Numbered from the stretch's first letter, positions 29,771-39,096 are shown. The stretch is DNA of 64,000 nucleotides from Roseivirga pacifica (GCF_900111145.1 NZ_FOIR01000002.1:868001-932000); one strand, 5' to 3'. Notes: a model not told the origin generated them from the sequence alone. Made by a program: numbers and translations.

Positions 29771-29827
29771 CTATTGCGGCTCGACCACAATGGTAATAAT
29801 GGTTTGGATGTTAATAATTGCTTTCAT
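29771..29827 (-). CDS. leader peptide 1 of the ilv-thr operon (18 residues)
   Basis: Short ORF reading MKAIINIQTIITIVVEPQ, then TAG. Ten of 18 residues are Ile (6), Thr (2) or Val (2). It is followed by terminator 1 and then by a second leader and terminator before ilvE. The bases directly after the stop codon (GGGAGGG, sharing the last G of TAG) are complementary to the terminator 5' arm, so ribosome position at the stop codon would decide termination. Both leaders are 19 codons long, including the stop, and share the MK start and the ITxVV-like core. They may have arisen by duplication. Confidence 0.85.
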   Translation of the reverse strand: MKAIINIQTIITIVVEPQ

Positions 29828-29873
29828 TGCCTCAAAAGTGTTTGGTTAAATTTTGCAATGCAAGACTTATTTG

Positions 29874-29901
29874 AAAAAATATTTCGTATTCCCTGCAACA
29901 A
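29874..29901 (-). promoter_or_regulatory. possible promoter of the ilv-thr operon
   Basis: On the minus strand TTG, 17 nt, then TATTTTTT, close to the Bacteroidota consensus TTG-N-TAnnTTTG. It ends about 47 nt upstream of leader peptide 1. Placement is by eye only. Confidence 0.35.
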
Positions 29902-29984
29902 CGAAGATCAAAAAGACATATTTACACCTATGCTCCATTCAAGGAACCACACTGTATAAAGCACTAACTTACAGATACTTATAC

Positions 29985-31457
29985 CTACTCTACTCGATAC
30001 AAAAACAGCTTATCGGTTACTATTGGAGTGAGCTTGAAACCCCGCTCCATAATTTGTTCTTGAAGTTGCTCCAAGGAGTCAAAGTCATTGTATGCGGCAT
30101 CCAAATACGGTGGATTATAGAGTAAGAAGTCGCCAGCTTTTGGTGTTACTCCTTTCAACTCAGAGATGTAAAAATACTCATCGTTTGTCTCTTCAAAATT
30201 GTAGAAGTATGGATATCCGTAGCTTATGGAGCCATCTGTAAATACCCTTTGCGCAGCTCCATTCTCTACGAATTGTGCTTTCATTAAAGCACTCAGTTGG
30301 TGGAAATTCTGGCGACCAGACACTGAGATTTTGTAGGCAGGAATTGCCAAAAAAGGCAGCAATATCACCCATGCAAATTGGGGCTTGAAATACTTTTTAA
30401 ACAGCGAATTTTCAGACCAGTAGTTAGCCGCTGCCATTAACAACATTGGGATTATAAATGTGATGTGGCGCGTTTCCACCGGCATTGGGCTGTAGTATTT
30501 CCAGTTGGTGCTAATAAACCACCAAGAAATAAGGCTAACTAAAGCAGCAATAGACCAAAGTTTTTTCGAGTCTTTCAACCGCCAGTCTGACTTTCTTAGC
30601 TTAAAAAAAGCTGGAATAGCCAAGAGTAATGGAATGAAGAACCCCCCTCTTAAAAAGCCGAGAAATGGCAAATAAGTCAGCCGCTTAATTAGCGTTGTTT
30701 GAGACTTATCGAAAAAGGTTTTTGTGGTCGCTTCATGGTTAGCCGAAATATTCTGAAACCTGTAGAAGAAGTCACCTTTTTCTTCCACATAATAAAGCCC
30801 ATTCAACACAAAGAAAAACACGACCAAAATGGCTGATAAGCGCCAAAAAGCGATGTTTTTGTATTGAAAGAAGTAATCATTCACAAACAAAAACAGAAAC
30901 AATGGCCCAACAATAAACACAGATGTTTTGGTGAGAAAAGCCCCAAACAAACTGGCAGATAATAACAGTGCCATTAAGCGGATATCTGCCTCTCTTCTAT
31001 TGACCAAATCGTAGCACAAAAGCGCCACAAAAACCATTAAGGCAATCGGAATTTCTGGGAACAAATGTGTGACAAAAGTGATGGTGTGATAATCGCAAAC
31101 CAGCCAAATTCCGGCTAAAATTGCTACCCATGGATTGTAGGTATAACCATACCAGAATATGAGGTTCAGCAACAATAAGCCACAAATGAGCGGATAAATG
31201 GTTACAGTAAATTGATTGAGGCCAAACCATTTAATTCCCCAAGCCACTGGGTATAAAAGCCCTATCCTGCTGGTAAAATGATTCGTGGTTATTTCAAATA
31301 CTTCAGAATTTATATCGACAGCAAACTTGAGATAGCTAAAGTCATCCCAAAACAAAAAACCGTCATTTGCGAAGTACCAAACCACTAGCATTAAAGCATT
31401 TAGGCCAATCCACCACCACTTATAGCTTTTGTAAAAAGGTTGGTTTGCAGTAATCAT
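29985..31457 (-). CDS. GT-C type glycosyltransferase-like membrane protein
   Basis: Polytopic inner-membrane protein of 490 residues with about ten hydrophobic helices and a soluble C-terminal tail of about 110 residues. After the first helix comes a loop with an acidic pair (FLFWDDFSYLKFA, about residues 33-45). This is the place where PMT/ArnT/GT39-like GT-C enzymes carry their catalytic Asp. That makes transfer of a sugar from a polyprenyl-phosphate donor plausible, but donor and acceptor are unknown. It is upstream of, and co-directional with, the ilv control region and diverges from rsmE. Confidence 0.7.
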   Translation of the reverse strand: MITANQPFYKSYKWWWIGLNALMLVVWYFANDGFLFWDDFSYLKFAVDINSEVFEITTNHFTSRIGLLYPVAWGIKWFGLNQFTVTIYPLICGLLLLNLIFWYGYTYNPWVAILAGIWLVCDYHTITFVTHLFPEIPIALMVFVALLCYDLVNRREADIRLMALLLSASLFGAFLTKTSVFIVGPLFLFLFVNDYFFQYKNIAFWRLSAILVVFFFVLNGLYYVEEKGDFFYRFQNISANHEATTKTFFDKSQTTLIKRLTYLPFLGFLRGGFFIPLLLAIPAFFKLRKSDWRLKDSKKLWSIAALVSLISWWFISTNWKYYSPMPVETRHITFIIPMLLMAAANYWSENSLFKKYFKPQFAWVILLPFLAIPAYKISVSGRQNFHQLSALMKAQFVENGAAQRVFTDGSISYGYPYFYNFEETNDEYFYISELKGVTPKAGDFLLYNPPYLDAAYNDFDSLEQLQEQIMERGFKLTPIVTDKLFLYRVE

Positions 31458-31509
31458 TGCAGCGAATATAGTTGTTTAGCCGGCTTCATTGCCTAATTTC
31501 GTAAAGATC

Positions 31510-32208
31510 ATGCTGCTATTCTATCAACCAGAACTAACAAACGGAGTTAAACACCTCGATGCGGACGAATCGCGACATGCGGTTAAAGTATTAAGACTCA
31601 AAGAAGGAAGCCATATTCATGTAACCGATGGGCATGGCAATTTATACGAAGCCAGAATAACGGATGAAAACCATAGAAAGTGTGGGTTTGAACTCCTTCA
31701 AAACCATCCGGAACAAGCGTTTCGTACCTACCGCCACTTGGTAATTGCCCCTACCAAAAACATGGATAGAATGGAATGGCTGGTAGAAAAAGCTACGGAA
31801 ATTGGAGTCGACCGTATTTCGCTGATCAAGTGTAGTAACTCTGAACGCACAGTGGTAAAAACTGATCGGCTCATCAAAAAGGCGGTCAGCGCCATGAAGC
31901 AATCGTTAAAAGCTACGCTGCCGCAGGTTGACGAGATAGTGAGTTTTAAGAATTACCTGCAGAATGAGACCGCACAGCAGAAATTTATAGCCTATGTAGA
32001 TTTTGAGAACCCAGTGGAACTTCAAACTGTAATTCACCCGGGTGAGGAAAATGTAGTGCTGATTGGCCCTGAAGGCGACTTTTCGCCCGAAGAACTGCAA
32101 ATGGCATTGGACAGTGGCTTCAGAAAAGTATCACTGGGAACCAGCAGGTTACGAACAGAAACAGCTGGGTTAGCCGCTGTACATTTGCTCAATTTATTTG
32201 GCAAATAG
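31510..32208 (+). CDS. rsmE: 16S rRNA (uracil-1498-N3) methyltransferase
   Basis: SPOUT-class methyltransferase acting on 16S rRNA. I use the ATG at 31510 (MLLFYQPELTNG) rather than 31489, because family members start with this short hydrophobic strand. The 232-residue protein has an N-terminal PUA-like RNA-binding domain (HLDADESRHAVKVLRLKEG, VTDGHGNLYEA). The C-terminal knot carries the SAM motifs MEWLVEKATEIGVDRI, VLIGPEGDFSPEE and LGTSRLRTETAGLAAVHLL. Confidence 0.95.
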   Translation: MLLFYQPELTNGVKHLDADESRHAVKVLRLKEGSHIHVTDGHGNLYEARITDENHRKCGFELLQNHPEQAFRTYRHLVIAPTKNMDRMEWLVEKATEIGVDRISLIKCSNSERTVVKTDRLIKKAVSAMKQSLKATLPQVDEIVSFKNYLQNETAQQKFIAYVDFENPVELQTVIHPGEENVVLIGPEGDFSPEELQMALDSGFRKVSLGTSRLRTETAGLAAVHLLNLFGK

Positions 32209-32234
32209 CTAATTCCTGCTTTTTTTACATTACT

Positions 32235-32891
32235 ATGAAACTGCTTATAACACTCACACTGGTTTTATTCACCAATTTGCTCCTTGCACAAAAGACAGAA
32301 CTCTCATTTACCAACAGTTTTGAGGTGAACGAAGAAGTCTACAAAGACATTAAAGGCACCCCCTATTTATTCGATGATTGGAAGCCTGGAAAGATCTATT
32401 CCTTTTTAGACACATTGGTGGTGCCGTACCAAATCAACTATAACGGTTTTACGAAGGCTTTTGAGATTAAGAATGGCGATAGGTTTATTAACCTTGACGA
32501 CAGCTATTACAAAGAGCTGGATTTAGACAATGCTCAAAACCCTGATTATCCGTACCATTTTTCTAAGTTTGGACCAAAATCGCTTGGAGGCCGCTGGGTA
32601 CAGGTAATTCATGAAGGGCCTGACTTTAGTATTTACCTTACGTTTGAGGCCGCCATTAACGAAAGTCAAATTCAGGATGTGGGTAAAACCCTGAACGTAA
32701 AAAGCTTTACCGACCGCACACAATACTACATTTATACAGAGGGAAAGGTCGAATTCTTAAAAATGAAGAAGAAAGAACTCCGCGATTACTTCGGCAAAAA
32801 ACTTGTCGATGGAATTATAAAAGAGAACAAGTTAGACCTTGACGAATACGTTGACCAGGTAAAACTATTCGCCCTTATTGAGCAAAACTAA
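32235..32891 (+). CDS. secreted protein of unknown function
   Basis: A 218-residue protein with a clear signal peptide (MKLLITLTLVLFTNLLLAQ) and no recognised domain. The mature part alternates short strands and a lysine-rich C-terminal helical region (about residues 175-218, LKMKKKELRDYFGKKLVDG). It lies 26 bp after rsmE and 3 bp before the SpmAB-like gene, so it may be in an operon with either. I do not recognise a family. Confidence 0.7.
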   Translation: MKLLITLTLVLFTNLLLAQKTELSFTNSFEVNEEVYKDIKGTPYLFDDWKPGKIYSFLDTLVVPYQINYNGFTKAFEIKNGDRFINLDDSYYKELDLDNAQNPDYPYHFSKFGPKSLGGRWVQVIHEGPDFSIYLTFEAAINESQIQDVGKTLNVKSFTDRTQYYIYTEGKVEFLKMKKKELRDYFGKKLVDGIIKENKLDLDEYVDQVKLFALIEQN

Positions 32892-32894
32892 CCT

Positions 32895-34136
32895 ATGGCT
32901 TTAAATTACATTTGGATTGGCTTTTTCCTAATCGCCTTTCTTGTTGCCCTTATCAAACTGATATTTTTTGGGGATGTGGAAGTTTTTCCGGCTATGATGA
33001 ACGCCACCTTTGATATGGCCAAAACCGGTTTCGAAATTTCTTTAGGACTTACTGGAGCACTCACCCTATGGATGGGCATAATGCGTATTGGAGAAAAAGG
33101 AGGCGTTGTGGATATTATTTCTCGTGGTATCAGTCCGCTTTTCACTAAAATATTCCCAGAGATCCCCAAAAACCACCCAGTTTTCGGCCCCATGCTAATG
33201 AATTTCTCTATGAATTTTTTAGGATTGGATAATGCCGCAACCCCTCTAGGTTTAAAAACAATGGAAGGGCTTCAGGAACTGAACACCGATAAAAAAACTG
33301 CGTCCAATTCACAGATTATGTTTTTGGTGTTAAACACATCAGGCCTAACCTTAATTCCCGTTTCAATTATGGCCTACCGCGCCTCTAATGGTGCAGCAAA
33401 TCCTGCGGATATCTTCATTCCAATTCTGCTGGCCACCTACTTTTCTACCCTAGCAGGGCTTATTACTGTATCATTATTTCAAAGAATTAATCTACTGAAC
33501 AAAGTAGTTTTAGCCTATTTGGGCACTTTAACTGCGCTCATTGTAGCCGCACTTTTCTACTTTCAGTCAATCCCACAAGAGCAGGTGACTGTTATTTCAA
33601 ATGTGAGCAGCGCTGCCATTTTACTAGGAATAATTGTTTCGTTCATTTTGCTAGCTGTACGGAACAAAGTGAATGTTTACGACTCATTTATTAGCGGAGC
33701 AAAAGATGGTTTTAATGTAGCCATTAAAATCATTCCATATTTGGTGGCCATACTGGTGGCTATAGGCGTTTTTAGAGCATCAGGAACACTAGATTACATA
33801 ATGGAGGGCATGAAAGCCTTTTTCGGTCTACTTGGTGTTAATGCCGCGTTTGTAGATGCACTCCCTGTAGCGTTTATGAAACCACTTTCTGGTTCTGGTG
33901 CAAGAGCAGCCATGCTGGAGATATTCGCAAACCCCGAATTTGGTGTAGATTCTTTTGCTGGCCGCGTAGCCTCTGTATTACAAGGCTCCACCGAAACAAC
34001 CTTTTATGTGTTGGCTGTATATTTTGGGGCAGTAAAAATCAAAAACACACGATATGCCGCTACCGCTGGTCTTATTGCCGACCTTGCCGGTATAATTGCG
34101 GCAATTCTTATTTCATATTTATTCTTCTACCCTTAA
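32895..34136 (+). CDS. nucleoside recognition (Gate) domain protein, SpmA-SpmB fusion
   Basis: Integral membrane protein of 413 residues with two Gate/nucleoside-recognition halves, about residues 40-190 and 270-400. The first half carries the SpmA-like motif NFSMNFLGLDNAATPLGLK, and the second carries SpmB-like PLSGSGARAAMLEIF plus STETTFYVLAVYFGA. In Bacillus these are two proteins acting in spore dehydration. In non-sporulating Bacteroidota the fused form is common and its transport role is unknown. The gene starts 3 bp after the preceding secreted-protein gene. Confidence 0.88.
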   Translation: MALNYIWIGFFLIAFLVALIKLIFFGDVEVFPAMMNATFDMAKTGFEISLGLTGALTLWMGIMRIGEKGGVVDIISRGISPLFTKIFPEIPKNHPVFGPMLMNFSMNFLGLDNAATPLGLKTMEGLQELNTDKKTASNSQIMFLVLNTSGLTLIPVSIMAYRASNGAANPADIFIPILLATYFSTLAGLITVSLFQRINLLNKVVLAYLGTLTALIVAALFYFQSIPQEQVTVISNVSSAAILLGIIVSFILLAVRNKVNVYDSFISGAKDGFNVAIKIIPYLVAILVAIGVFRASGTLDYIMEGMKAFFGLLGVNAAFVDALPVAFMKPLSGSGARAAMLEIFANPEFGVDSFAGRVASVLQGSTETTFYVLAVYFGAVKIKNTRYAATAGLIADLAGIIAAILISYLFFYP

Positions 34137-34180
34137 AATGCGGTAGCTTTATCATCACGAAATTAACTCTAACGATAACC

Positions 34181-34747
34181 ATGAAAAACAGACTATTACT
34201 CACCCTAGCGCTACTTTGTGCAGTTACACTGACCAAAGCGCAAGATTTTCCGGCACTTGACGCCAGCCCACTAGATGTAGCCTATTTTCCTGACGGATTG
34301 CCGCTTTTTGAATTAAGAAAAAAGCCTGCTGCTGAACCAAAAATCAAATTATACTACAGCCGTCCGCAGCTTAAAGGCCGCAAAATGATTGGCGACAAAG
34401 CAGCTCCATTCGGTAAAGTGTGGAGACTTGGTGCCAACGAAGCCGCAGAAATCACTTTTTACGAAGAAGTAACTTTCGGCAGCGAGCGTATTCAACCAGG
34501 TACTTATGCCCTATTTGCTATTCCTGGCGAAAAATCTTGGACATTTATTCTAAGCAATAAAACCGACACTTGGGGTAACTATACTACCGATGAAAGCGCT
34601 TTTATAGCACGCGCAACTACCGATAACGTATCTAAACCAGCAGAGCCAATCGAGGCTTTGTCTATTATGTTCAAAGGAGCCGACAATGACGCTGTAATGG
34701 TAGTTGGCTGGGAAAACACAGTGGTAGAATTGCCTATTAAGTTTTAA
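34181..34747 (+). CDS. DUF2911 domain secreted protein
   Basis: A 188-residue protein with a signal peptide (MKNRLLLTLALLCAVTLTKAQ). Typical DUF2911 features are IKLYYSRPQLKGRKM, FGKVWRLGANEAAEITF and PGTYALFAIPGE. The family is widespread in Bacteroidota and has no established function. The gene has its own strong terminator 25 bp downstream. Confidence 0.88.
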   Translation: MKNRLLLTLALLCAVTLTKAQDFPALDASPLDVAYFPDGLPLFELRKKPAAEPKIKLYYSRPQLKGRKMIGDKAAPFGKVWRLGANEAAEITFYEEVTFGSERIQPGTYALFAIPGEKSWTFILSNKTDTWGNYTTDESAFIARATTDNVSKPAEPIEALSIMFKGADNDAVMVVGWENTVVELPIKF

Positions 34748-34772
34748 GCAAACGAAAGTCATAAAGCTATAA

Positions 34773-34807
34773 ACGTCCCTCAAAAATATAATCTGAGGGA
34801 CGTTTTA
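34773..34807 (+). terminator. intrinsic terminator after the DUF2911 gene
   Basis: A 10-bp perfect stem ACGTCCCTCA/TGAGGGACGT followed by TTTTAGTTT. Confidence 0.82.
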
Positions 34808-34915
34808 GTTTAAGCACCTCTTACTTCCGCTTATCCTCTAAAAAACCACCCACAAAAAATGCTGTTGGCATTACAGCTCCCTTCCTCTAATTTCAATTTT
34901 CAAACCAAGACGAAT

Positions 34916-37228
34916 ATGAAAAGATCTCTTCTCGTTGCCCTTGGCTTATTGTTAATGGCGCCCGCATGGGCTCAACACAAGGCCAATTTCAAAGCGGCAG
35001 AAAAATTCAAAGCATCTAATATTCAAAAGATGCTAAAAAGCACACGCGTTAGACCGAACTGGTTTAAAGACAGCGACAAATTTTGGTATAGCTACACCAC
35101 CACTGAAGGAAAAAAATACTATGTGGTAGACCCAGCCAAAAAGTCGAAGCAATTGCTTTTCGACAACAAAAACTTTGCAGCTCAACTGAGCGAACTCACT
35201 GCCAAGCCTTGGAATTTTAACGACCTTGACTTGAAAGGATTCGAGCTGGAAGATGACAACAAAACATTCACCTTTATGGTAGATAGTATTGATTATCACT
35301 TCGACCTAAACTCGAAGATGATTACCAAAGGTGACTCTACGGAAAAAGCTGATAAAAGAAACAACTGGGCTACTTACTCGCCTGATAGCACTTGGATTTC
35401 ATTTGCTAAAAACCACAACCTTTACATTATGAAGGCAGACGATGCCGACTCTACTGAAATTCAGCTGAGTGAAGATGGAGAAAGATGGTTTAGCTACGCA
35501 TGGGACCAAGACGACACCACTTCTGACAAACGTTCTAGAGCACGCGCCAGATGGTTTGAAGATGAAAGCAAGCTTTACGTAAACCGTTCTGACAGCAGAA
35601 AAGTAAAAGACTTCTTTGTAATTGACGATTTGAAAGACCGTCCGGAAGTTGAAATCTACAAGTATGCCATGCCGGGCGATAAAGATGTTCCGCAAGAATA
35701 CCTTTCCATTTTTGACGTAGAAAGCAAGGAGGAAATCAAGGTAGATATTGACAAATACATTGATCAAACAGTTAGCATCTATTTCCAAGGAGACAAATCG
35801 GAGCGTTTGTACATGACGCGTATGAACAGAACCAGCGACACCTTAGACGTGAGCTATATTAACACGGCCAATGGTGCTATTACCGAGCTTTTTGAGGAAG
35901 CCAACTACCCTTACTTTAACTGGTCTTACCAGCAACTTTCTATCTTAAATGAAGGTGAAGAACTAATCTGGTGGTCGGAAAGAAACGGCTGGGGGCAGCT
36001 TTACCTTTACGATGGCAACACTGGTGCGCTTAAAAACAAAATCACCAACGGTGGCTACTTTGTTACAGGAAGAGTTCAGCAAATTGACACGGTAGGCCGT
36101 AAGGTTTACTTTGAGGCAAGAGGTCGCGAAGAAAACGTGGATCCTTACTACGCATTGATGTACAAAGCCAATTTTGATGGTTCTGGATTTAGATCAATCA
36201 GCACTGAGCCAGCCAACCATTTTATGAGCATGGCTGAGTCTGCCAACTACTATGTAGACAACTATTCGGCTGTAGACATGGTGCCTCGTTCAGTATTGAA
36301 AGACAACAACGGAAACGTAGTGTTAGACCTAGAAACGGCTGACCTAACCTTGCTAAACCAAGCCGGTTGGAAAATGCCTGAGCGTTTTAAGGTGAAGGCA
36401 GATGATGGCATTACAGATCTTTATGGCGTAATGTACAAGCCTTTCGATTTCGATTCAACGCGAAAGTATCCAGTAATTTCTTATGTGTACCCAGGCCCAC
36501 AAACCGAGTCTTTTGTGAACGACTTTACGATTACGGGTCGTTACAACACAGCCTTAGCTCAGCTTGGTTTTATAGTAGTAAGTATGGGACACAGAGGCGG
36601 TAGCCCAATGCGCGACAAGTACTACCACACTTATGGTTACGAAAACCTAAGAGACTACGCTTTGGCAGATGACAAGCGCTCTTTGGAACAACTAGCCGAG
36701 CGCCACAGCTTTATCGACCTGGATAATGTTGGTATTTTTGGCCACTCTGGTGGTGGATTTATGTCGACTGCGGCACTCCTTACCTACCCTAATTTTTACG
36801 ATGCTGCTGCATCTTCTGCCGGTAACCACGACAACAACGTGTACAACAAATGGTGGAGTGAAACGCACAATGGTGTAAAGCGTGTAGAGAAAAAGAAGAA
36901 GGATAAGGATGGTAATGAAACCACTGAGATCACTTGGGATGCTAAGATCAAAACCAACCCTTCGTTAGCTAAGAACCTAAAAGGACACTTATTGATTACT
37001 CACGGAACACGCGATAACAACGTAAACCCTGCTAACAGTATCCGCTTGGCAAACGAGCTAATGAAAGCAGGTAAGCGTTTCGATTATATGCCTATCCCTG
37101 GTTCTCGCCACGGTTATGGCAGCAAACGCGACTACTACGAGCAAATGATGTGGTATTTCTTCGCGGAGCACTTGCTAGGCGACTACCGCAACAATGTGGA
37201 CATGGATTTGCCTGATGGTAATGAATAA
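34916..37228 (+). CDS. S9 family prolyl peptidase, dipeptidyl peptidase IV type, secreted
   Basis: Exported serine peptidase, probably releasing dipeptides with Pro or Ala in position two. I chose the ATG at 34916 because it gives a standard signal peptide (MKRSLLVALGLLLMAPAWAQ). The 770-residue protein has an N-terminal beta-propeller (DPPIV_N, about residues 90-470) and a C-terminal alpha/beta hydrolase. The catalytic triad is visible: Ser611 in GHSGGG, Asp700 in TRDNNV, and His732 in SRHGYG. A lysine-rich insertion (about residues 656-670) lies between Ser and Asp. A terminator follows. Confidence 0.93.
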   Translation: MKRSLLVALGLLLMAPAWAQHKANFKAAEKFKASNIQKMLKSTRVRPNWFKDSDKFWYSYTTTEGKKYYVVDPAKKSKQLLFDNKNFAAQLSELTAKPWNFNDLDLKGFELEDDNKTFTFMVDSIDYHFDLNSKMITKGDSTEKADKRNNWATYSPDSTWISFAKNHNLYIMKADDADSTEIQLSEDGERWFSYAWDQDDTTSDKRSRARARWFEDESKLYVNRSDSRKVKDFFVIDDLKDRPEVEIYKYAMPGDKDVPQEYLSIFDVESKEEIKVDIDKYIDQTVSIYFQGDKSERLYMTRMNRTSDTLDVSYINTANGAITELFEEANYPYFNWSYQQLSILNEGEELIWWSERNGWGQLYLYDGNTGALKNKITNGGYFVTGRVQQIDTVGRKVYFEARGREENVDPYYALMYKANFDGSGFRSISTEPANHFMSMAESANYYVDNYSAVDMVPRSVLKDNNGNVVLDLETADLTLLNQAGWKMPERFKVKADDGITDLYGVMYKPFDFDSTRKYPVISYVYPGPQTESFVNDFTITGRYNTALAQLGFIVVSMGHRGGSPMRDKYYHTYGYENLRDYALADDKRSLEQLAERHSFIDLDNVGIFGHSGGGFMSTAALLTYPNFYDAAASSAGNHDNNVYNKWWSETHNGVKRVEKKKKDKDGNETTEITWDAKIKTNPSLAKNLKGHLLITHGTRDNNVNPANSIRLANELMKAGKRFDYMPIPGSRHGYGSKRDYYEQMMWYFFAEHLLGDYRNNVDMDLPDGNE

Positions 37229-37252
37229 GGCTACAAAAGCATAACTCACTAG

Positions 37253-37284
37253 AAAGCCACTCCAAAATTGGAGTGGCTTTTTTA
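37253..37284 (+). terminator. intrinsic terminator after the S9 peptidase gene
   Basis: Perfect 10-bp stem AAGCCACTCC/GGAGTGGCTT with loop AAAATT, followed by T6. Confidence 0.88.
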
Positions 37285-37379
37285 TTGCCATTCATATTTA
37301 TGGGCATTTTTAAATAAACGGTAATAGCCCTGTCATCTATCACAACTATCTTCCATTTTCAACCGAAACACCCAGACTT

Positions 37380-38081
37380 ATGCTTTTAAAAGACAACACA
37401 CAAAGAGCCAAACAGGCGCAAACCATTTTTTATGTTGTTATTGGTACCCTTATTCTTAGCGTCCTTTCCAGCGCTTATCAATACAACCTAATATCTAGAA
37501 TAGAAATCGGTGATTATAATGAAACGGAAGTAACCCTATCCGATACGCTAGACACAGTTATAACACTTTTTGGTATTGTGGTCAGGATTATCACAGTTGT
37601 ACTTTTCTTAAACTGGCTTAGGCGTGCATACGGTAACCTTTCCAGAGCAGGGTTGAAACATGTTGACGATGAAAGAAAGGCAGTTTGGGCTTGGTTCATC
37701 CCGTTTATGAACTTTGTAACCCCTTACAAAATTGTAAAAGAAATTTACACGGAAACAAAACGCCTGATCACTCCTAAAGGAGAACGCTATAAACTCGATC
37801 CTTCGACCAGCATTCTCGTTTTTTGGTGGGCAACTTTAATCATTAGTGGAGTGGTTGGAAACATTGCAACACGACTTCTAAATGGCAATACAATCAAAGA
37901 CATAAAATCTGGAATACTATTTTATGGTATTAGCGACATTATAGAAATTATTCCAGCCATACTGTGTATCCTAATCATTAAAAGAATTAGCGCAGATGAA
38001 CAAACACTACTTCGCATGGAGGAAGCAATGTTGGTTAAAAAGCAACAAGATTCTAACAACGAAAACCTCGTTTCTGAATAG
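37380..38081 (+). CDS. DUF4328 domain membrane protein
   Basis: A 233-residue protein with four predicted membrane segments (about residues 15-35, 58-78, 140-165 and 180-200). DUF4328-like features include FLNWLRRAYGNLSRAG, a polar stretch, then WAWFIPFMNFVTPYKIVKEIY. The C-terminus is charged and cytoplasmic. Function is unknown. It stands alone between the S9 peptidase and the VOC gene, 34 bp upstream of the latter. Confidence 0.8.
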   Translation: MLLKDNTQRAKQAQTIFYVVIGTLILSVLSSAYQYNLISRIEIGDYNETEVTLSDTLDTVITLFGIVVRIITVVLFLNWLRRAYGNLSRAGLKHVDDERKAVWAWFIPFMNFVTPYKIVKEIYTETKRLITPKGERYKLDPSTSILVFWWATLIISGVVGNIATRLLNGNTIKDIKSGILFYGISDIIEIIPAILCILIIKRISADEQTLLRMEEAMLVKKQQDSNNENLVSE

Positions 38082-38115
38082 CATTCGCTAAATTCAAAGT
38101 CAAAACTAAAGCACT

Positions 38116-38469
38116 ATGAGCAAGCCAAAAATTCTTCATTTCTCTGTTTCGTTAAATGTTAAAGACATTGAAGCCAGTAAGGCCTTTTACGAAAAACTAG
38201 GTTTTGAGCCTTATGAAGGCGCAGGTAGCGTTGAAGAAAAGTGGCTGATTATGGTTTATGGTGATGCTAAAATCGGGCTTTTTCAGGACATGTTTCCACT
38301 GAACACCATTACCCTAAACCCTGACGATGCCAGAACAATGATGAAAACCGCTAAGGAAAATGGTTTGGAAACCACCTCAGAAATGGGAATGGACGAAGCA
38401 TCGGGGCCAGCCGCGTTCAGCTTGGTAGACCCAGATGGAAATCCGGTACTAATCGATCAGCATTTTTAA
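38116..38469 (+). CDS. VOC (glyoxalase/bleomycin-resistance) superfamily protein
   Basis: A 117-residue single-domain protein. The opening FSVSLNVKDIEASKAFYEKLGFEP and closing FSLVDPDGNPVLIDQ are the usual betaalphabeta repeats of the vicinal oxygen chelate fold. Substrate is not predictable. It converges with ridA. Confidence 0.85.
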   Translation: MSKPKILHFSVSLNVKDIEASKAFYEKLGFEPYEGAGSVEEKWLIMVYGDAKIGLFQDMFPLNTITLNPDDARTMMKTAKENGLETTSEMGMDEASGPAAFSLVDPDGNPVLIDQHF

Positions 38470-38546
38470 ATGATCTTTCTTCCGCCTGACCTTCTCTATT
38501 GACGACCTAAGGCCAGGTAGTGAATTGTGAAGCATTAACTGACTTA

Positions 38547-38572
38547 GATGACCTAACAGCTAAAAGGTCATC
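38547..38572. terminator. hairpin between convergent VOC and ridA genes
   Basis: Perfect 8-bp stem GATGACCT/AGGTCATC with a 10-nt loop, in the gap between two converging genes. The T-rich tract is poor on both strands, so activity is uncertain. Confidence 0.45.
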
Positions 38573-38583
38573 AATATCCTATT

Positions 38584-38958
38584 TCAACATTCGGCTATAC
38601 ATTCAATTTCCACCAATGCATTGAGCGGCAGCCCTGCTACGGCTACTGTAGTTCTGGCAGGCGTATGGCCTTCTAGCGAATCACCATAAACTAAGTTCAT
38701 GGCTTCAAAATTCGCCATATCACTAAGGTACACGTTGCATTTTACTATGTTTTTAACACCCAGCCCCTCTGCTGCCAAAACAGCTTTTAAGTTGTTCATT
38801 ACCTGAAGCGTTTGCCTCTCAACAGTGCTTGCTTCCACCTTATTTGTTACCGGATTAATACCCGTTTGTCCAGAGCAGAAAAGTAGGTTACCCGTCTTGA
38901 TAGCCGAAGCATAAGGCCCCAAGGCTTTAGGTGCTGTATTTGTAATTATCTTTTTCAT
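38584..38958 (-). CDS. ridA: RidA family enamine/imine deaminase
   Basis: Hydrolyses reactive 2-aminoacrylate and 2-aminocrotonate formed by PLP enzymes such as threonine dehydratase. I take the ATG at 38958 (MKKIITNTAPKALGPYASAIK) because family members start there; the upstream extension to 39054 looks untranslated. The 124-residue protein has the conserved FCSGQTGINP, CNVYLSDMANF and the C-terminal arginine motif PARTTVAV followed by LPLNALVEIECIA. It is a functional companion to ilvA in this window, but not in the same operon. Confidence 0.93.
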   Translation of the reverse strand: MKKIITNTAPKALGPYASAIKTGNLLFCSGQTGINPVTNKVEASTVERQTLQVMNNLKAVLAAEGLGVKNIVKCNVYLSDMANFEAMNLVYGDSLEGHTPARTTVAVAGLPLNALVEIECIAEC

Positions 38959-39008
38959 TGAGCTTATTTTAGCAGGAATTTCTGTAAAAGTTAAGTCAAT
39001 TTTTAAAC

Positions 39009-39052
39009 TAAAAGAGGTTACAAAGCAACCTTTCCTGCCCTGTAACCTCTTC
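39009..39052 (-). terminator. intrinsic terminator after the DUF4399 gene
   Basis: On the minus strand AGAGGTTACA...TGTAACCTCT with a loop of about 18 nt, followed by TTTAGTTT, 45 nt after the DUF4399 stop. Confidence 0.65.
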
Positions 39053-39096
39053 AATACTTTTGTGCTGCACGTCCAGCACCTGTTGAAATGCTAAAA

